From Spirochaetales bacterium (GTDB taxonomy: Bacteria > Spirochaetota > Spirochaetia > DSM-2461): a stretch of DNA of 64,000 bases. Positions 1 to 8,796 of this stretch are shown here, piece after piece. Location of the stretch: assembly GCA_022360655.1 (NCBI GenBank), contig JAKSCK010000062.1, positions 1 to 64,000 on the forward strand, written 5' to 3'. Made by a program: the position numbers and the translations under genes. Each line of letters opens with the position of its first letter. Position 1 is the first letter of the stretch. The notes beneath the pieces are model-generated. The model ran no database searches. It was not told where the DNA came from and was given only the letters and a program-made list of their open reading frames with translations.

Positions 1-10
1 GCTAATATTT

Positions 11-50
11 TTTAGATCGACCCCTAGGTCAACGCGGTTTCCCTAGGGGT
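11..50 (+). repeat. REP-like palindrome, copy 1
   Basis: The shared arm TTTAGATCGACCCC (11-24) opens a hairpin whose 9-bp stem pairs 20-28 with 42-50. It follows the minus-strand YkgJ gene, but the strand of that gene has an A-rich tract after the hairpin rather than a U tract, so it is not a classical terminator in that direction. It belongs to a family of at least eight copies in the window. Confidence 0.6.
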
Positions 51-58
51 TAGGAAGA

Positions 59-553
59 TTATTCCTTCAATAGTTTTTCTATGTACTTCGCTGCTAGGGC
101 CACTGCGGGACAGATGCTGAGATCGGCCAAGTGCTGGCCAAGGAGCCCCTTCTGCCTTTTCTGATCCAGGTGGGGGTATTCCCGGCAGGCCCTGGGGCGC
201 TTGTCATATACAATGCAGAGACCATCGGCACCAAAGTAGGGGCAGGGCATCTGGGGGAAAACAAGATCGCCATCCTCATCTTCCTTAAGCTTTCGATCAA
301 TAAAAGCCTGAGGTTTGAGTCGTTCAAAAGCGGCCAAGGGCTTAATGTCGGATTGGCGAATCCGAGGCCCTAAACAGGCACAGCAGTTGCCACATTTTGT
401 GCAATCAATCTGCGAAAAAGCATGATCATGGGCCTCCCCGTAGAGCACATCCAACTCTTTTTTGCGCTCTTTTCTCAGGGTACGCAAGGCCTCGGCCAGG
501 TGTTTGCGGCGATGGGTTGTTCGGTCCAGAATGGCTTTGTATTCAGGAATCAT
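59..553 (-). CDS. YkgJ-family Cys-cluster protein
   Basis: This 164-residue protein carries the cysteine cluster of the YkgJ family, which is predicted to bind zinc or iron. The cluster runs CTKCGNCC, then C in CACLGPR, C in MPCPYF, C in [14 protein letters not shown] and a final C near the end (ICPAV). The family motif with RP-x-x-C-R-x-(Y/F)-P is present. The N-terminus is a charged helix of about 45 residues. The start codon overlaps the hisI stop by four bases (ATGA), so the two genes are probably translated together. The biochemical role of the family is not established. Confidence 0.85.
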   Translation of the reverse strand: MIPEYKAILDRTTHRRKHLAEALRTLRKERKKELDVLYGEAHDHAFSQIDCTKCGNCCACLGPRIRQSDIKPLAAFERLKPQAFIDRKLKEDEDGDLVFPQMPCPYFGADGLCIVYDKRPRACREYPHLDQKRQKGLLGQHLADLSICPAVALAAKYIEKLLKE

Positions 554-951
554 TTGGAATGGTACACCTCATCGGGATTGAAGAGGATTTCTCCTTCATC
601 AATCAGTTGGTCATTATGAACACGTTTGTGGAAGCAGGTACGTCGTCCAGTGTGGCAGGCGGCCCTTCCTATCTGCTCAATGCCCAAAAGAATGACATCT
701 TTGTCGCAGTCTAAACGAATGGATTTCACAAGTTGAACATGGCCAGAGGATTCCCCTTTGGGCCAAAGCCGTTTCCGACTGCGGGAGTAATACACGGCCT
801 GCCCCGTGGAAAGAGTGGTCTCCCATGCTTCCTTATTCATCCAGGCAAGCATGAGGACTTCCCCAGTGATTTCATCTTGAGCAATGGCGGGGAGAAGTCC
901 TCCCTCTTTCTCAAAATCGGGTTGGATTGCGGAATTCTGTTCTGTGGACAT
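550..951 (-). CDS. hisI: Phosphoribosyl-AMP cyclohydrolase
   Basis: HisI opens the adenine ring of phosphoribosyl-AMP in the third step of histidine synthesis, in the cytoplasm. Diagnostic segments are [11 protein letters not shown] near the N-terminus, [24 protein letters not shown], the metal-binding RLDCDKD and CHTGRRTCF. The protein is the stand-alone cyclohydrolase without a fused HisE domain. The ATG at 951 gives 133 residues and a family-like N-terminus; an in-frame TTG at 987 would add 12 residues. No Shine-Dalgarno sequence precedes the ATG. A perfect TTGACA lies 18 bases before a poor -10 (GAAGCT) that ends 6 bases from the ATG. No other his gene is nearby. Confidence 0.92.
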   Translation of the reverse strand: MSTEQNSAIQPDFEKEGGLLPAIAQDEITGEVLMLAWMNKEAWETTLSTGQAVYYSRSRKRLWPKGESSGHVQLVKSIRLDCDKDVILLGIEQIGRAACHTGRRTCFHKRVHNDQLIDEGEILFNPDEVYHSK

Positions 952-1182
952 GGTTGGAGCTTCGGATGCTTGTCCAACGTTTGTCAAGCCAGCATCTCGT
1001 GGGATGCAGGAGGCCTTCTTGTCTCATGGTGACGTTTTGGCCTAGGAAGTGGATGCATTGTGGCTTCCTCCTCCCATCAACAGTCTTTGAATTGAAGACA
1101 AAATTCTCTATTCCGTTCAATGTCAAGAATGGGGTATTGAACCAGTTGTTTTGCTTGGAAGTTGAATTCAGGATTCCGGGAT

Positions 1183-1647
1183 TCAAGATGGATCGGAAAA
1201 ATCTTCGATGGGGCTCATGAGATAATGAAGCTCATCAGAGGATGTGACATCCCGGTCGGCCTTGGTCTCTTGAACCTCTGTCAGGCGATTCTGGATGGTT
1301 TTCACGTCATTGAGATGACCTGCGGCGATGCGACGGAGGCGAGGACGCATGGGAGCAAAGGAAGCGGCAAAGGCACCCTCAACGGCCAGAAGATCTTCGA
1401 CAAGGCGGCAGTAGGCTTTTTTGAGCTTCATCAAGGAATGCAAATAGGAATTGCGACGGATGAGGTGGGGATTCTCATTCACTGATGTATGCATTTTTTG
1501 TATAGAAGCATCCACAAACAGGCTATCCTCTAAGACTTTATCCGCAAAATAGTCGGCATCAACATTGAGGCGAACGGCATCATTGAGAGCCCGAATGAGA
1601 GCGGTCAAAAAATAAATGTTATCATCGTAGTGAATTTTTTCAGGCAT
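1183..1647 (-). CDS. Uncharacterised helical protein
   Basis: I do not recognise this 154-residue protein. It is predicted to be largely alpha-helical, has no signal peptide or membrane segment, and is rich in charged residues with a basic centre (PMRPRLRRIAAGH). It is transcribed away from the rpsF operon, about 145 bases apart. A weak Shine-Dalgarno AAGGAA precedes the ATG at some distance. The codon use resembles neighbouring genes, which supports a real gene. It may be a lineage-specific spirochaete protein, since position next to the rpsF operon suggests a vertically inherited locus. Confidence 0.7.
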   Translation of the reverse strand: MPEKIHYDDNIYFLTALIRALNDAVRLNVDADYFADKVLEDSLFVDASIQKMHTSVNENPHLIRRNSYLHSLMKLKKAYCRLVEDLLAVEGAFAASFAPMRPRLRRIAAGHLNDVKTIQNRLTEVQETKADRDVTSSDELHYLMSPIEDFSDPS

Positions 1648-1701
1648 GGTTCTTTACGGTTCCTTTTCCCTTCATCATTATCGGCAGAAGGGGGCATTTG
1701 C

Positions 1702-1731
1702 TTGACGTGAATTCCCAATTCCGGGTACCTT
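1702..1731 (+). promoter_or_regulatory. Promoter of the rpsF operon
   Basis: TTGACG at 1702-1707 and TACCTT at 1726-1731 are separated by 18 bases and lie about 60 bases before rpsF. This is the best sigma-70 type promoter in the gap between the divergent genes. It leaves a 5' leader of about 55 bases. Confidence 0.5.
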
Positions 1732-1745
1732 AATCATCACTCCTT

Positions 1746-1764
1746 TCCCGTGCCTAGCGCGGGA
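1746..1764 (+). promoter_or_regulatory. Leader hairpin before rpsF
   Basis: TCCCGT (1746-1751) pairs with GCGGGA (1759-1764) around a 7-base loop in the rpsF leader, just before the strong AAGGAGG at 1780-1786. S6-S18 complexes are known to regulate some bacterial rpsF operons through a leader hairpin. This one could serve that purpose, but the conserved CCG bulge of that motif could not be confirmed. Confidence 0.35.
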
Positions 1765-1793
1765 CGAGATGTAGTCCATAAGGAGGACACATA

Positions 1794-2075
1794 ATGAGGA
1801 CCTACGAATTGGTCTGCGCCTTCCGTGTTAAGGAAGGTCAGGACGTGGCGGGTATTGAAGCCGTCAAGAAAATCCTGGCGGATAATGCTGCCACCCTGAA
1901 GTCTGAAGAAGACATGGGAGATCGGGAGCTTGCCTACGAAATCGAAAAAGAAACCCGAGGTCGTTACCGCCTGTTCAACGTTGATTTAGATCAGGAAAAA
2001 CTCCCGAAGATCGAAGAGGCCTTCAAACTGCGGACGGAGATTCTTCGCTACTTGTTTGTGGTGAAGGGCGAATAG
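1794..2075 (+). CDS. rpsF: Ribosomal protein bS6
   Basis: bS6 binds S18 and 16S rRNA in the platform of the 30S subunit. The 93-residue length is typical. The N-terminal strand RTYELVCAFRV, the central LAYEIEKETRGRYRLFNVD and the C-terminal LRYLFVVK match the family; the internal part normally read as RLAYPI is here ELAYEI. AAGGAGG sits 7 bases before the ATG. It leads the operon rpsF-ssb-rpsR-rplI-dnaB-comFB. Confidence 0.96.
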   Translation: MRTYELVCAFRVKEGQDVAGIEAVKKILADNAATLKSEEDMGDRELAYEIEKETRGRYRLFNVDLDQEKLPKIEEAFKLRTEILRYLFVVKGE

Positions 2076-2091
2076 TCCCCGGGAGGCGACG

Positions 2092-2586
2092 ATGGCTGAT
2101 ATTAATAAAGTCGTTATGGTGGGTCGGCTCACACGAGATGCAGAGCAGTCCTACACCCAAAGCGGTTTTGCCCTGTTGAAATTCAGCATTGCTGTGAACC
2201 GGCGGCGCAAGCAGGGTGACCAGTGGGTGGATGAAGCCAATTTCTTCGATGTCACCAGCTTTGGACGTCAGGGAGAAGCCATTGCGGCCTATCTCACCAA
2301 AGGACGCCAGGTGGCAGTAGAAGGACAGCTTCGTCAAGATCGGTGGGAGGCTCAAGATGGCACCCGTCGGTCAAAAGTCTACATTGAAGCCAATTATGTT
2401 CAACTTCTTGGTGGCGGTCGTGATGGCAACACCCAGGGGGGCAATCGTTTCAACAACGGTGGCTATGAGAACAATCCCGGCAACAATTGGAATCACTCTG
2501 CACCCCAGTACAATGACCAACCGCGACAGCCCGTCGCCCCCCAAGGGGCTCCGGCCACGAGTTTCGAAGACGACATCCCTTTTTAG
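2092..2586 (+). CDS. ssb: Single-stranded DNA-binding protein
   Basis: SSB coats single-stranded DNA during replication, recombination and repair. Residues 1-105 form the OB fold, opening with INKVVMVGRLTRDAE and containing the usual KGRQVAVEGQLRQDRWE. A glycine- and asparagine-rich linker follows, and the protein ends in the acidic tip DDIPF, which in other bacteria docks partner enzymes. The gene lies between rpsF and rpsR with a GGGAGG ribosome binding site, the common arrangement in many bacteria. Confidence 0.97.
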   Translation: MADINKVVMVGRLTRDAEQSYTQSGFALLKFSIAVNRRRKQGDQWVDEANFFDVTSFGRQGEAIAAYLTKGRQVAVEGQLRQDRWEAQDGTRRSKVYIEANYVQLLGGGRDGNTQGGNRFNNGGYENNPGNNWNHSAPQYNDQPRQPVAPQGAPATSFEDDIPF

Positions 2587-2606
2587 TCGATTAGGAGACA
2601 ACCGAA

Positions 2607-2915
2607 ATGTCAGATGAAATGAAGACAGATACAACGGAAGCTGGCGAAGACCGCCGGTCTGCATCCCCTCGGGACCGGGCGCCCATGCCTGGCGGCCCCC
2701 GACGGAAATTCTACCGACGCAAAGTCTGTAAAGTATGCATTGGTAAGGCCAAGGTGGATTACAAAGACGCAGATTCTCTGCGCCGTTTCACCACTGAGCG
2801 GGGGAAAATCCTTCCTCGGCGCATCACTGGTACCTGCGCAAAGCATCAGCGTTTGGTGGCTCGGGAAGTTAAGCGTGCCCGTGCTTTGGCCCTGCTTCCT
2901 TTTGTGACCCAGTAA
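2607..2915 (+). CDS. rpsR: Ribosomal protein bS18
   Basis: bS18 pairs with bS6 in the 30S platform. The C-terminal 70 residues hold the family core: [31 protein letters not shown] and the final [14 protein letters not shown]. The N-terminus is longer than usual, about 35 residues, acidic first and then rich in arginine and proline. Two CxxC-like cysteines (CKVCIGK) near residue 38-41 suggest the zinc-binding form of S18. A GGAGA site precedes the ATG. Confidence 0.96.
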   Translation: MSDEMKTDTTEAGEDRRSASPRDRAPMPGGPRRKFYRRKVCKVCIGKAKVDYKDADSLRRFTTERGKILPRRITGTCAKHQRLVAREVKRARALALLPFVTQ

Positions 2916-2928
2916 GGAGAAGATTGCG

Positions 2929-3498
2929 ATGAAGATCATTCTCTACAAAGACGTTCCCAACTTGGGTGAAGAAGGCGATGTGAAGATTGTGGCCGATGGC
3001 TACGCTCGAAACTTCCTCATTCCCCAGAAGTTTGCTGTTCGCTACACCAAGGCTACAGAAACTGAGCTTGCTCAGAAGCAGCAGGCCATTGCCCGCCGCA
3101 AAGCCGAGAAGTCCAAAGATGCGGCTGACCAGAAGACCCGGATTGAGGGCATGGAAATGAAAATTTCTGTGGCTGCCGGTGAAAAAGGTAAGCTCTTTGG
3201 TTCCGTGACCTCCACCGCGATTGTGGATTGGTTGCGCTCTGAAGGTGTGGAAGTGGAGCGGAAGCGGATTGAACTTCCTGAAGGTGGCATCAAAGTTGTG
3301 GGCTCTCACACTGTGCGTGTGAAGCTTTACGGCGGTTCTGATGCGAGCCTGAAGGTGGAAGTTGCTGCTGCCAGCGATGATCCTGCCCAGGATGCTGCAC
3401 CAGAAGCTCCCGCGGAAGAGGACGTCCAGGAAGAGGTGGCTGAAGAAGCCGCTGATGTTCCTGCACAGGACGAGGCTCCCGCTGAAGACGGCGAGTAA
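2929..3498 (+). CDS. rplI: Ribosomal protein bL9, acidic tail
   Basis: bL9 binds 23S rRNA near the L1 stalk. The N-terminal domain (MKIILYKDVPNLGEEGD, then VADGYARNFLIPQKFAV) and the long connecting helix, followed by the C-terminal domain ending near residue 146, are normal. After it comes a 40-residue tail made almost only of Ala, Glu, Asp and Pro, giving 189 residues against about 150 in E. coli. AAGGAGA precedes the ATG. The stop codon directly touches the dnaB start. The tail resembles that of S2 in this window. Confidence 0.96.
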   Translation: MKIILYKDVPNLGEEGDVKIVADGYARNFLIPQKFAVRYTKATETELAQKQQAIARRKAEKSKDAADQKTRIEGMEMKISVAAGEKGKLFGSVTSTAIVDWLRSEGVEVERKRIELPEGGIKVVGSHTVRVKLYGGSDASLKVEVAAASDDPAQDAAPEAPAEEDVQEEVAEEAADVPAQDEAPAEDGE

Positions 3499-4866
3499 AT
3501 GACGGACGCGCCCTTGTCCGAACCGGTGCTCAAAGATTCTCTTCCTCCCTACCATGAGGAAGCAGAGATTGCCACGCTGGGAGCTCTTCTGCTGAATTTT
3601 TCAGTGGATCTCCTAGATGAGGTCCAGCAGCATGTTCGTGGTGACGACTTTTTTAAGGGCGCCCACCAAGTCATTTTTGCCGCCATTGGCCGGCTCAACG
3701 AGAAGGGGGAGGGAATTGATATTCTCACCCTCACCGGTGAGCTCAGTGCCACTGGTGAACTGGAGAGGGCAGGAGGGGCGGCTTACATTGCCTCTCTCAC
3801 CTCTCGAGTTCCCACATCGGCCAATGTGGCCTACTATGCCAAGCTGGTTAAAGAAGCCAGTGTACGGCGTTCTCTCCTTGATACCGCACGGCAAATTGCT
3901 GCTAATGCTCATGATGATTCCCAGGAAACCCGGGGCATTATTGAAGATGCGGAAAAGGCCATTTTTGAGCTGAATGACAGTCAGAGCCGCGGCGATCTTA
4001 AGCCGGCTCGGGAAGTGATTCAGCGCACCATTGAAACCATTGAAAATCGCTACAGAACCAAAGAAGGTTTCACCGGAATTCCCTCTGGTTTGGATGCTCT
4101 TGATGAGCTCACCACAGGATTCCAGAATTCAGAAATGACCATCATTGGAGCACGACCCTCCATTGGTAAAACCGCTTTGGCCCTATCCATGGCCACCAAC
4201 ATTGCCGTAAAAAATCGCATTCCCTGTGGGTTCTTTACTTTGGAAATGTCCGAAGTTTCCCTCATGATGCGTGTTGTTTCCGCAGAAAGCAAAATCAATT
4301 CCAATAATCTGCGAACCGGACTTTTGCGTCCCACCGATTTCAACAAGCTTACCGAAGCGGCTGGACGCATCTATGAGTCTCCCCTGATCATTCAGGATAC
4401 GCCCAACATTCCTCTTTTGGACTTACGCTCCCTGGCACGGAAAATGGTGACCAAACATGATGTGAAAATCATTTTCATTGACTACATTGGTCTCATCACG
4501 CCAGAGGACAGCAGTCAGCCCCGGCATGAACAAATCTCTCAGTTCAGCCGCTCATTGAAGGCTTTGGCCCGAGAATTGGACATTCCCATTGTGGCCCTTT
4601 CTCAGGTGGGCCGTCAGTCAGAGGGTAAAGCCCCCTCCTTGGCAGATTTACGCGAATCTGGTGCTTTGGAGCAGGATGCGGATGTGGTGTTGTTCCTTCA
4701 TCGTGACCGAATTCTTGACAGAGATGAGGACGAGGCTCAGAATAATTCTGTGGTAAAGACGGAATTGATTGTGGCCAAGCAACGAAACGGTCCAACCGAT
4801 ACCGTCAGTGTGGCCTTTGTGCCTCAGTTCACACGTTTTGAAAATTTGAGTTATCACGATCATTAA
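3499..4866 (+). CDS. dnaB: Replicative DNA helicase DnaB
   Basis: DnaB is the hexameric helicase that unwinds the fork and recruits primase. The N-terminal helical domain (to about residue 125) opens with PPYHEEAEIATLGALLL, with a linker to about residue 185. The RecA-like domain carries Walker A GARPSIGKTALAL, the H1a region FFTLEMS, Walker B IIFIDYIGLI and the DnaB motif 3 ALSQVGR(Q)SEG. The SRESGALEQDADVV region is present as LRESGALEQDADVVLFLHRD. The first Walker Gly position reads SIGKT, normal for DnaB. Length 455 is typical and no intein is present. It starts immediately after the rplI stop. Confidence 0.97.
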   Translation: MTDAPLSEPVLKDSLPPYHEEAEIATLGALLLNFSVDLLDEVQQHVRGDDFFKGAHQVIFAAIGRLNEKGEGIDILTLTGELSATGELERAGGAAYIASLTSRVPTSANVAYYAKLVKEASVRRSLLDTARQIAANAHDDSQETRGIIEDAEKAIFELNDSQSRGDLKPAREVIQRTIETIENRYRTKEGFTGIPSGLDALDELTTGFQNSEMTIIGARPSIGKTALALSMATNIAVKNRIPCGFFTLEMSEVSLMMRVVSAESKINSNNLRTGLLRPTDFNKLTEAAGRIYESPLIIQDTPNIPLLDLRSLARKMVTKHDVKIIFIDYIGLITPEDSSQPRHEQISQFSRSLKALARELDIPIVALSQVGRQSEGKAPSLADLRESGALEQDADVVLFLHRDRILDRDEDEAQNNSVVKTELIVAKQRNGPTDTVSVAFVPQFTRFENLSYHDH

Positions 4867-4876
4867 CGAGGGGATT

Positions 4877-5179
4877 ATGGCCCTAAAAGAACGTTACGAT
4901 TTTGCCAATTTACACAACATGATGGAAGAGGGCGTTTTGACGGAATTGGAGCGCCAATTGGAAGCCATTGCCGATGAAGACTTGTGCAAGTGCAATGACT
5001 GCGTGTTGGACATGGCCTGTTTTTCCCTCAACTCACTCACACCCAAATACCGCTCCAGTCTCATGGGTGGAATTTATGCCCGGGCGGAATTGGATGAGCA
5101 TGAAGAGCAGGTTCGTCAGGCCGTATCGTCTGCGATTGAGCGGGTGAGTCAGAATCCGCTCTGCGAAAACTTCCGGTAA
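4877..5179 (+). CDS. ComFB-family protein
   Basis: This 100-residue protein matches the late competence protein ComFB family. It shows an acidic N-terminal helix (NLHNMMEEGVLTELERQL), a Cys pair CKCNDCVLDMACFSLNSLTPKY that fits the family pattern C-x2-C-x-D-x3-A-x2-LN-x-L-P-x-Y, and the closing segment. Some ComFB-like proteins have been linked to cyclic di-nucleotide sensing, but no such function can be read here. GAGGGG precedes the ATG by three bases. It is the last gene of the rpsF operon, directly before a strong terminator. Confidence 0.85.
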   Translation: MALKERYDFANLHNMMEEGVLTELERQLEAIADEDLCKCNDCVLDMACFSLNSLTPKYRSSLMGGIYARAELDEHEEQVRQAVSSAIERVSQNPLCENFR

Positions 5180-5202
5180 ATTGTTTTTGAGATTTTAGAA
5201 CG

Positions 5203-5230
5203 ACCACGGCCTCAAGGCCGTGGTTTTTTT
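5203..5230 (+). terminator. Terminator of the rpsF operon
   Basis: A perfect 9-bp stem (5203-5211 with 5216-5224) closes on the tetraloop TCAA and is followed by seven T residues. It is a textbook Rho-independent terminator 23 bases after the comFB stop. Confidence 0.95.
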
Positions 5231-5246
5231 GATCCATTAAAGAAAA

Positions 5247-5274
5247 CCCCTCGCGCGAGCGAGGGGTCGATCTC
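5247..5274 (-). terminator. REP-like palindrome, copy 2, acting as terminator
   Basis: On the minus strand the sequence reads GAGATCGACCCC, then an 8-bp stem CCCCTCGC-GCGAGGGG around a 4-base loop, then TTTTCTTT. It therefore works as a terminator for the minus-strand operon ending at 5304. The GATCGACCCC arm is shared with the other palindromes of the family. Confidence 0.75.
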
Positions 5275-5303
5275 AACATTCATAAAATGGGCAGGTTCTG
5301 ATT

Positions 5304-7430
5304 TTAAAGGCGCTCCTCATCCTTGAGGATGCGGCTGATTCTTCGAGGGTCGACGGTGCGTCCATCTCGGTAAATCACCACATTGTCAATGGCGCCTTCT
5401 GAGGCCCAAATCACATCATTGTCTGTGGGAAGGGCCAACCAGCCCCCATCTTTGAAGAAGTAGGAGCGCATCAGGGTTCGGCCGGTTCGCACATTCCAGA
5501 AAATCACAGCCCCATCTTCATCCAGGCCATAAAGGATCTGTCCTCGTCGCTCCAAATCCAGAATGCGTTCTTCCCAGGGGTAAGAGGTGCGTCGTGAGGA
5601 GGACAGACGACGAACCATTCCGCCGAGGGTTGTGAAGACGGCATCATCATTGGGGTCGGGAAGAACCAAGGCTTCAAAATCCTCTCCTTTGGCGCTGGTG
5701 AAGGAGGAGGCACGTTCAGGGGAGGTTAAATCGTGGCGCTTCAGAATGGTTTTTGCCAGAGCCCCGCGGCCTTCAATACCAATGGTGTAGAGGTCGTAGG
5801 GGCCGAGGCGCACCGAATACACCATGAATCGCTCATCATTGACAGGCATGGATTCGCTGGTGGCCAAGTCGACAGACTCCAACGGCGTTCCAGAGCGGCC
5901 AGCAGAGGAGCGCCCTGCTAAAAGATAGTCCTCATCAGGAACATAAGCTGCATCCATGATGCCCAGTGCGGCGTATTCTGATTCCACTTCCCCTGTGCTC
6001 AAATCCATGATTCCCACACCACCATTGCGGTCTACAATGAGCAACTTCCCTTGGGGAAGGGGCTGAACATTCTGTATGGTATTTTTGGTGGGAAGGAAGC
6101 GTTCGCTACCGTCATCGTTCATGTTGATGACGCGAATTCCATTCTCAAGACCGCCCGATGTGGCATCCCAAAGAATGAGTTGTCCCTCAAGGCCAATGGT
6201 GAGTTTGGTTTCCTTTGCTTGGGATTCGGAATCATACTCTTTGCGATTTAGGTCGTTGAGCAGATTGATGTTGGCAAGGGCATCTTCCGCAAAGAATTCT
6301 GAATTGAAACGAACCAGACGACCATTGCCGCTGAGGTAGAGTGAATTTCCCCGGAAAGCAATGTCATTGGGGCGCCAGAGTTGATCATCCACAACGGGGC
6401 TGTACTGTGCCCCATCAAAAACGCACAGGCAACCGTCTTCTGTCATGAGAAAGGATTTTCCTGCAGCTCGTAGTAGAGAAACGGGGTGGATCTCTGATGG
6501 GAGTTTGAAGGGCGTAGAGACGGGAGCCACATCGTCATCACCGGGGAGGGTGAGAGTGGGTTCTTCTTTGAGGCGAAGGGTGAAGCCTGCATCATCGGTT
6601 TGGAGGCGATGAACGGTGTAACCGGTCAAATCCTGGGTGAGGGCATCCACCTCACCGGTTGTGGGATCTATGGAAACATGGGTGAGACCGGTGAGTTCTA
6701 ATTTATCCAGAACAGCTCCTGTTTGGCGGTTGATGAGATAGAGCTCATCGTTGCGATAGGCAAAAAGGGCGGCTTTGGATCCGGTTTGAAGTACTGTGAC
6801 TCCAGAGAGATTTCCAAGGGTTTCTGCACTGAGTCGGAGTGTTGAACTACGGATATCCCAGTAGCGAATGGCGCCAGATCCGGCATAAGTCATGAGGATG
6901 GTTTCTGTGGATCCAATGTATCCGGCATTGTAAAGGGAGGGGAGGCGTTGGAGATAGGAAAGACGACGACCTGTACGGCCTTCCAAAATCACAACACTTG
7001 GACTGCCCAGATTTCCCAGGGCAAGGTAGCGTCCCCGGGCCGACCAGGTCAGGAATAGGGGATCGGAATCCAAGGTGTATTGAAATACCATCTTTTCTTG
7101 AGTCCAGTCCCAGACCGAGACGGAATAGGAGCCATTTTCGTTGGCCTGCACAAGAGCGGCACGTTCCCGTGAGGGGTCTAAAGCCATGCGCAGGATGCGA
7201 CCTTCACCCACATGGAAGCGGTGAAGTACTTTTGCATCCCCAGGGCGGGTGACTAAAAGTCGACCATCCTCTCCGACAGAGACAACAGTGCGTGAGTCTT
7301 CATGCCAAGCCATGGCCACGGGAGTCCCTTGATGACCAGCCTGCAAAACCACCCGGGGTTCGGCAAAGGAGGAGACCGCAACCATAAAGGTTAGGGATAC
7401 GACGAAAAGGACTTTGTGTAGAATCTGCAT
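5304..7430 (-). CDS. Secreted beta-propeller (WD40-like) protein
   Basis: This 708-residue protein begins with a cleavable signal peptide (MQILHKVLFVVSLTF, then AVSSFAEP) and continues as repeated beta-propeller blades. Blades include AWHEDSRTVVSVGEDGRLLV, VSVWDW, YWDIRSSTLR, LILWDATSGG and VIFWNVRTG, which follow the WD40 pattern of ending in a tryptophan strand. About two propellers would fit the length. An ATG at 7430 with GGGGAG six bases upstream fits better than the longer reading frame that would run into rseP. It is the last gene of the rpsB operon, 13 bases after rseP. Partners and function are unknown; a role in envelope assembly would fit the neighbours. Confidence 0.75.
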   Translation of the reverse strand: MQILHKVLFVVSLTFMVAVSSFAEPRVVLQAGHQGTPVAMAWHEDSRTVVSVGEDGRLLVTRPGDAKVLHRFHVGEGRILRMALDPSRERAALVQANENGSYSVSVWDWTQEKMVFQYTLDSDPLFLTWSARGRYLALGNLGSPSVVILEGRTGRRLSYLQRLPSLYNAGYIGSTETILMTYAGSGAIRYWDIRSSTLRLSAETLGNLSGVTVLQTGSKAALFAYRNDELYLINRQTGAVLDKLELTGLTHVSIDPTTGEVDALTQDLTGYTVHRLQTDDAGFTLRLKEEPTLTLPGDDDVAPVSTPFKLPSEIHPVSLLRAAGKSFLMTEDGCLCVFDGAQYSPVVDDQLWRPNDIAFRGNSLYLSGNGRLVRFNSEFFAEDALANINLLNDLNRKEYDSESQAKETKLTIGLEGQLILWDATSGGLENGIRVINMNDDGSERFLPTKNTIQNVQPLPQGKLLIVDRNGGVGIMDLSTGEVESEYAALGIMDAAYVPDEDYLLAGRSSAGRSGTPLESVDLATSESMPVNDERFMVYSVRLGPYDLYTIGIEGRGALAKTILKRHDLTSPERASSFTSAKGEDFEALVLPDPNDDAVFTTLGGMVRRLSSSRRTSYPWEERILDLERRGQILYGLDEDGAVIFWNVRTGRTLMRSYFFKDGGWLALPTDNDVIWASEGAIDNVVIYRDGRTVDPRRISRILKDEERL

Positions 7431-7443
7431 GGAAAACTCCCCA

Positions 7444-8796
7444 TCATCCGCCTTGGAAATGAATAACATCCCCTGCAGTAGCGGCAAGTGCGATGATGAC
7501 AACAATAATTGTACCGATGAACTGATATCTGTAAACAGACTTCGGCCTAATGGGCCGTCTCAAAAGGATTTCTGTAGAAAAAAGTACGATTTGTCCGCCA
7601 TCGAGGACGGGAATGGGTAAAAGATTGAGCACAGCAAGGGATACGGAGATGAGGGAAATGAGACTTGAGGCCCAAAGAAAACCCTCTCGAATGCCGGCTC
7701 GAAAGCCTGCGGCAACGGATGCACCGGTGTCGGCAATGAGTCTTGCTGGACCTGAAATGGCCTTTGTTGCATCGGATCCAGCAAAAAGAAGCTTTAATCC
7801 TCGGAGGGTTGTGGACAGTACAGTTCCGGTTTCTTGGAAGCCCTCCACAAAAGATCCGATGAAGCCGCTTCCTGGCCGGTCCACCACGGGGAGGCGGAAG
7901 GACAGTCCAAGGACGCCATCTGCGGGGATCGTCTCGAGTCGTCGTTGGGTGATGGCTCCTTGAGCGGTTTGAACCTGGATTTCCACAGGGGTCTGAGTTT
8001 GCTGAAGCAGTGGGGAAATTTGAGCCGCATGCTGAATGTCAATTCCATTCACAGACTGAATGACATCACCAGGTTGAAAACCCGCCTTTAGGGCAGGAGA
8101 GTTGGGGCGAGTGGAGTCGACCAGGGGGTAAATCCAGGCCGCTACGCCAATTTTGGCTGTTCCCGAATTGGGATCAAGACGGGGAATCACATGAAGATTC
8201 AAAGTGCGATCTTGGCGAAGGATTTGAAGGGAAACACGTTCTTCTGGTCGGAAGGCGATGATGCGGGCCAATTCGGTGAAATTGTCCACCTCTTCTCCTG
8301 CAGCGCGGAGAATCAAATCCCCATCTTGGAGTCCCGCTTGCTGGGCTGGCCAAATTTGGTCTGTCTGGGACGAAGCCAAGATGATTCGGGGTTCAAGTTT
8401 TGCCTCTTGACGGGGGATGGAGGCCACCAGTGAGAAAAGGAGAAAAGCCAGAATCAGATTGGCCAGAGGACCTGCTATGGCTACAAGGATGCGCTTCCAA
8501 GGAGCGGCATGGTAAAAATCACCAGGAGAGGCAGGGATTGAATTGAGGCGATTTTCAAGGGCTTCTCGGAAGGCCTCTTCTCCTGAGAAACGGCAATAGC
8601 CCCCCAGTGGGAAAAGGGAGAGACGATAATCGGTCTCCTTATGTTGAAATCCGAGAAGCCGACGGCCGTAGCCCACGGAAAATGTTTCAACTCGAATGCC
8701 TAGAAGCTTGGCAAGGGCCCAATGGCCGGCTTCATGAACAAGAACCACAATGGAGAGCCCCATGATTCCCAGCAAAACCTCCAAGAGGATTTTCAC
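7444..8796 (-). CDS. rseP: Intramembrane metalloprotease RseP
   Basis: Site-2 protease family enzymes cut membrane-bound anti-sigma factors and signal peptide remnants inside the inner membrane. The zinc motif HEAGH is at residues 21-25 in the first membrane helix, and the LDG motif (NLLPIPVLDGGQIV) lies near the C-terminus. Two PDZ domains occupy the periplasmic part (about 125-310, with GLQDGDLIL and GFQPGDVIQSVNG). Four membrane segments are visible. The start is GTG, overlapping the cdsA stop in GTGA. The 450-residue length is usual. Confidence 0.95.
   Translation of the reverse strand: MKILLEVLLGIMGLSIVVLVHEAGHWALAKLLGIRVETFSVGYGRRLLGFQHKETDYRLSLFPLGGYCRFSGEEAFREALENRLNSIPASPGDFYHAAPWKRILVAIAGPLANLILAFLLFSLVASIPRQEAKLEPRIILASSQTDQIWPAQQAGLQDGDLILRAAGEEVDNFTELARIIAFRPEERVSLQILRQDRTLNLHVIPRLDPNSGTAKIGVAAWIYPLVDSTRPNSPALKAGFQPGDVIQSVNGIDIQHAAQISPLLQQTQTPVEIQVQTAQGAITQRRLETIPADGVLGLSFRLPVVDRPGSGFIGSFVEGFQETGTVLSTTLRGLKLLFAGSDATKAISGPARLIADTGASVAAGFRAGIREGFLWASSLISLISVSLAVLNLLPIPVLDGGQIVLFSTEILLRRPIRPKSVYRYQFIGTIIVVIIALAATAGDVIHFQGG

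Noticed and set aside
11-50. Copy 1 of the palindrome as a classical terminator of the YkgJ gene
   Set aside because: In the gene's direction the hairpin is followed by A residues, not T residues. It is listed as a repeat instead.
2869-3555. A 228-codon minus-strand frame opposite rplI
   Set aside because: rplI is certain and the frame is its shadow.
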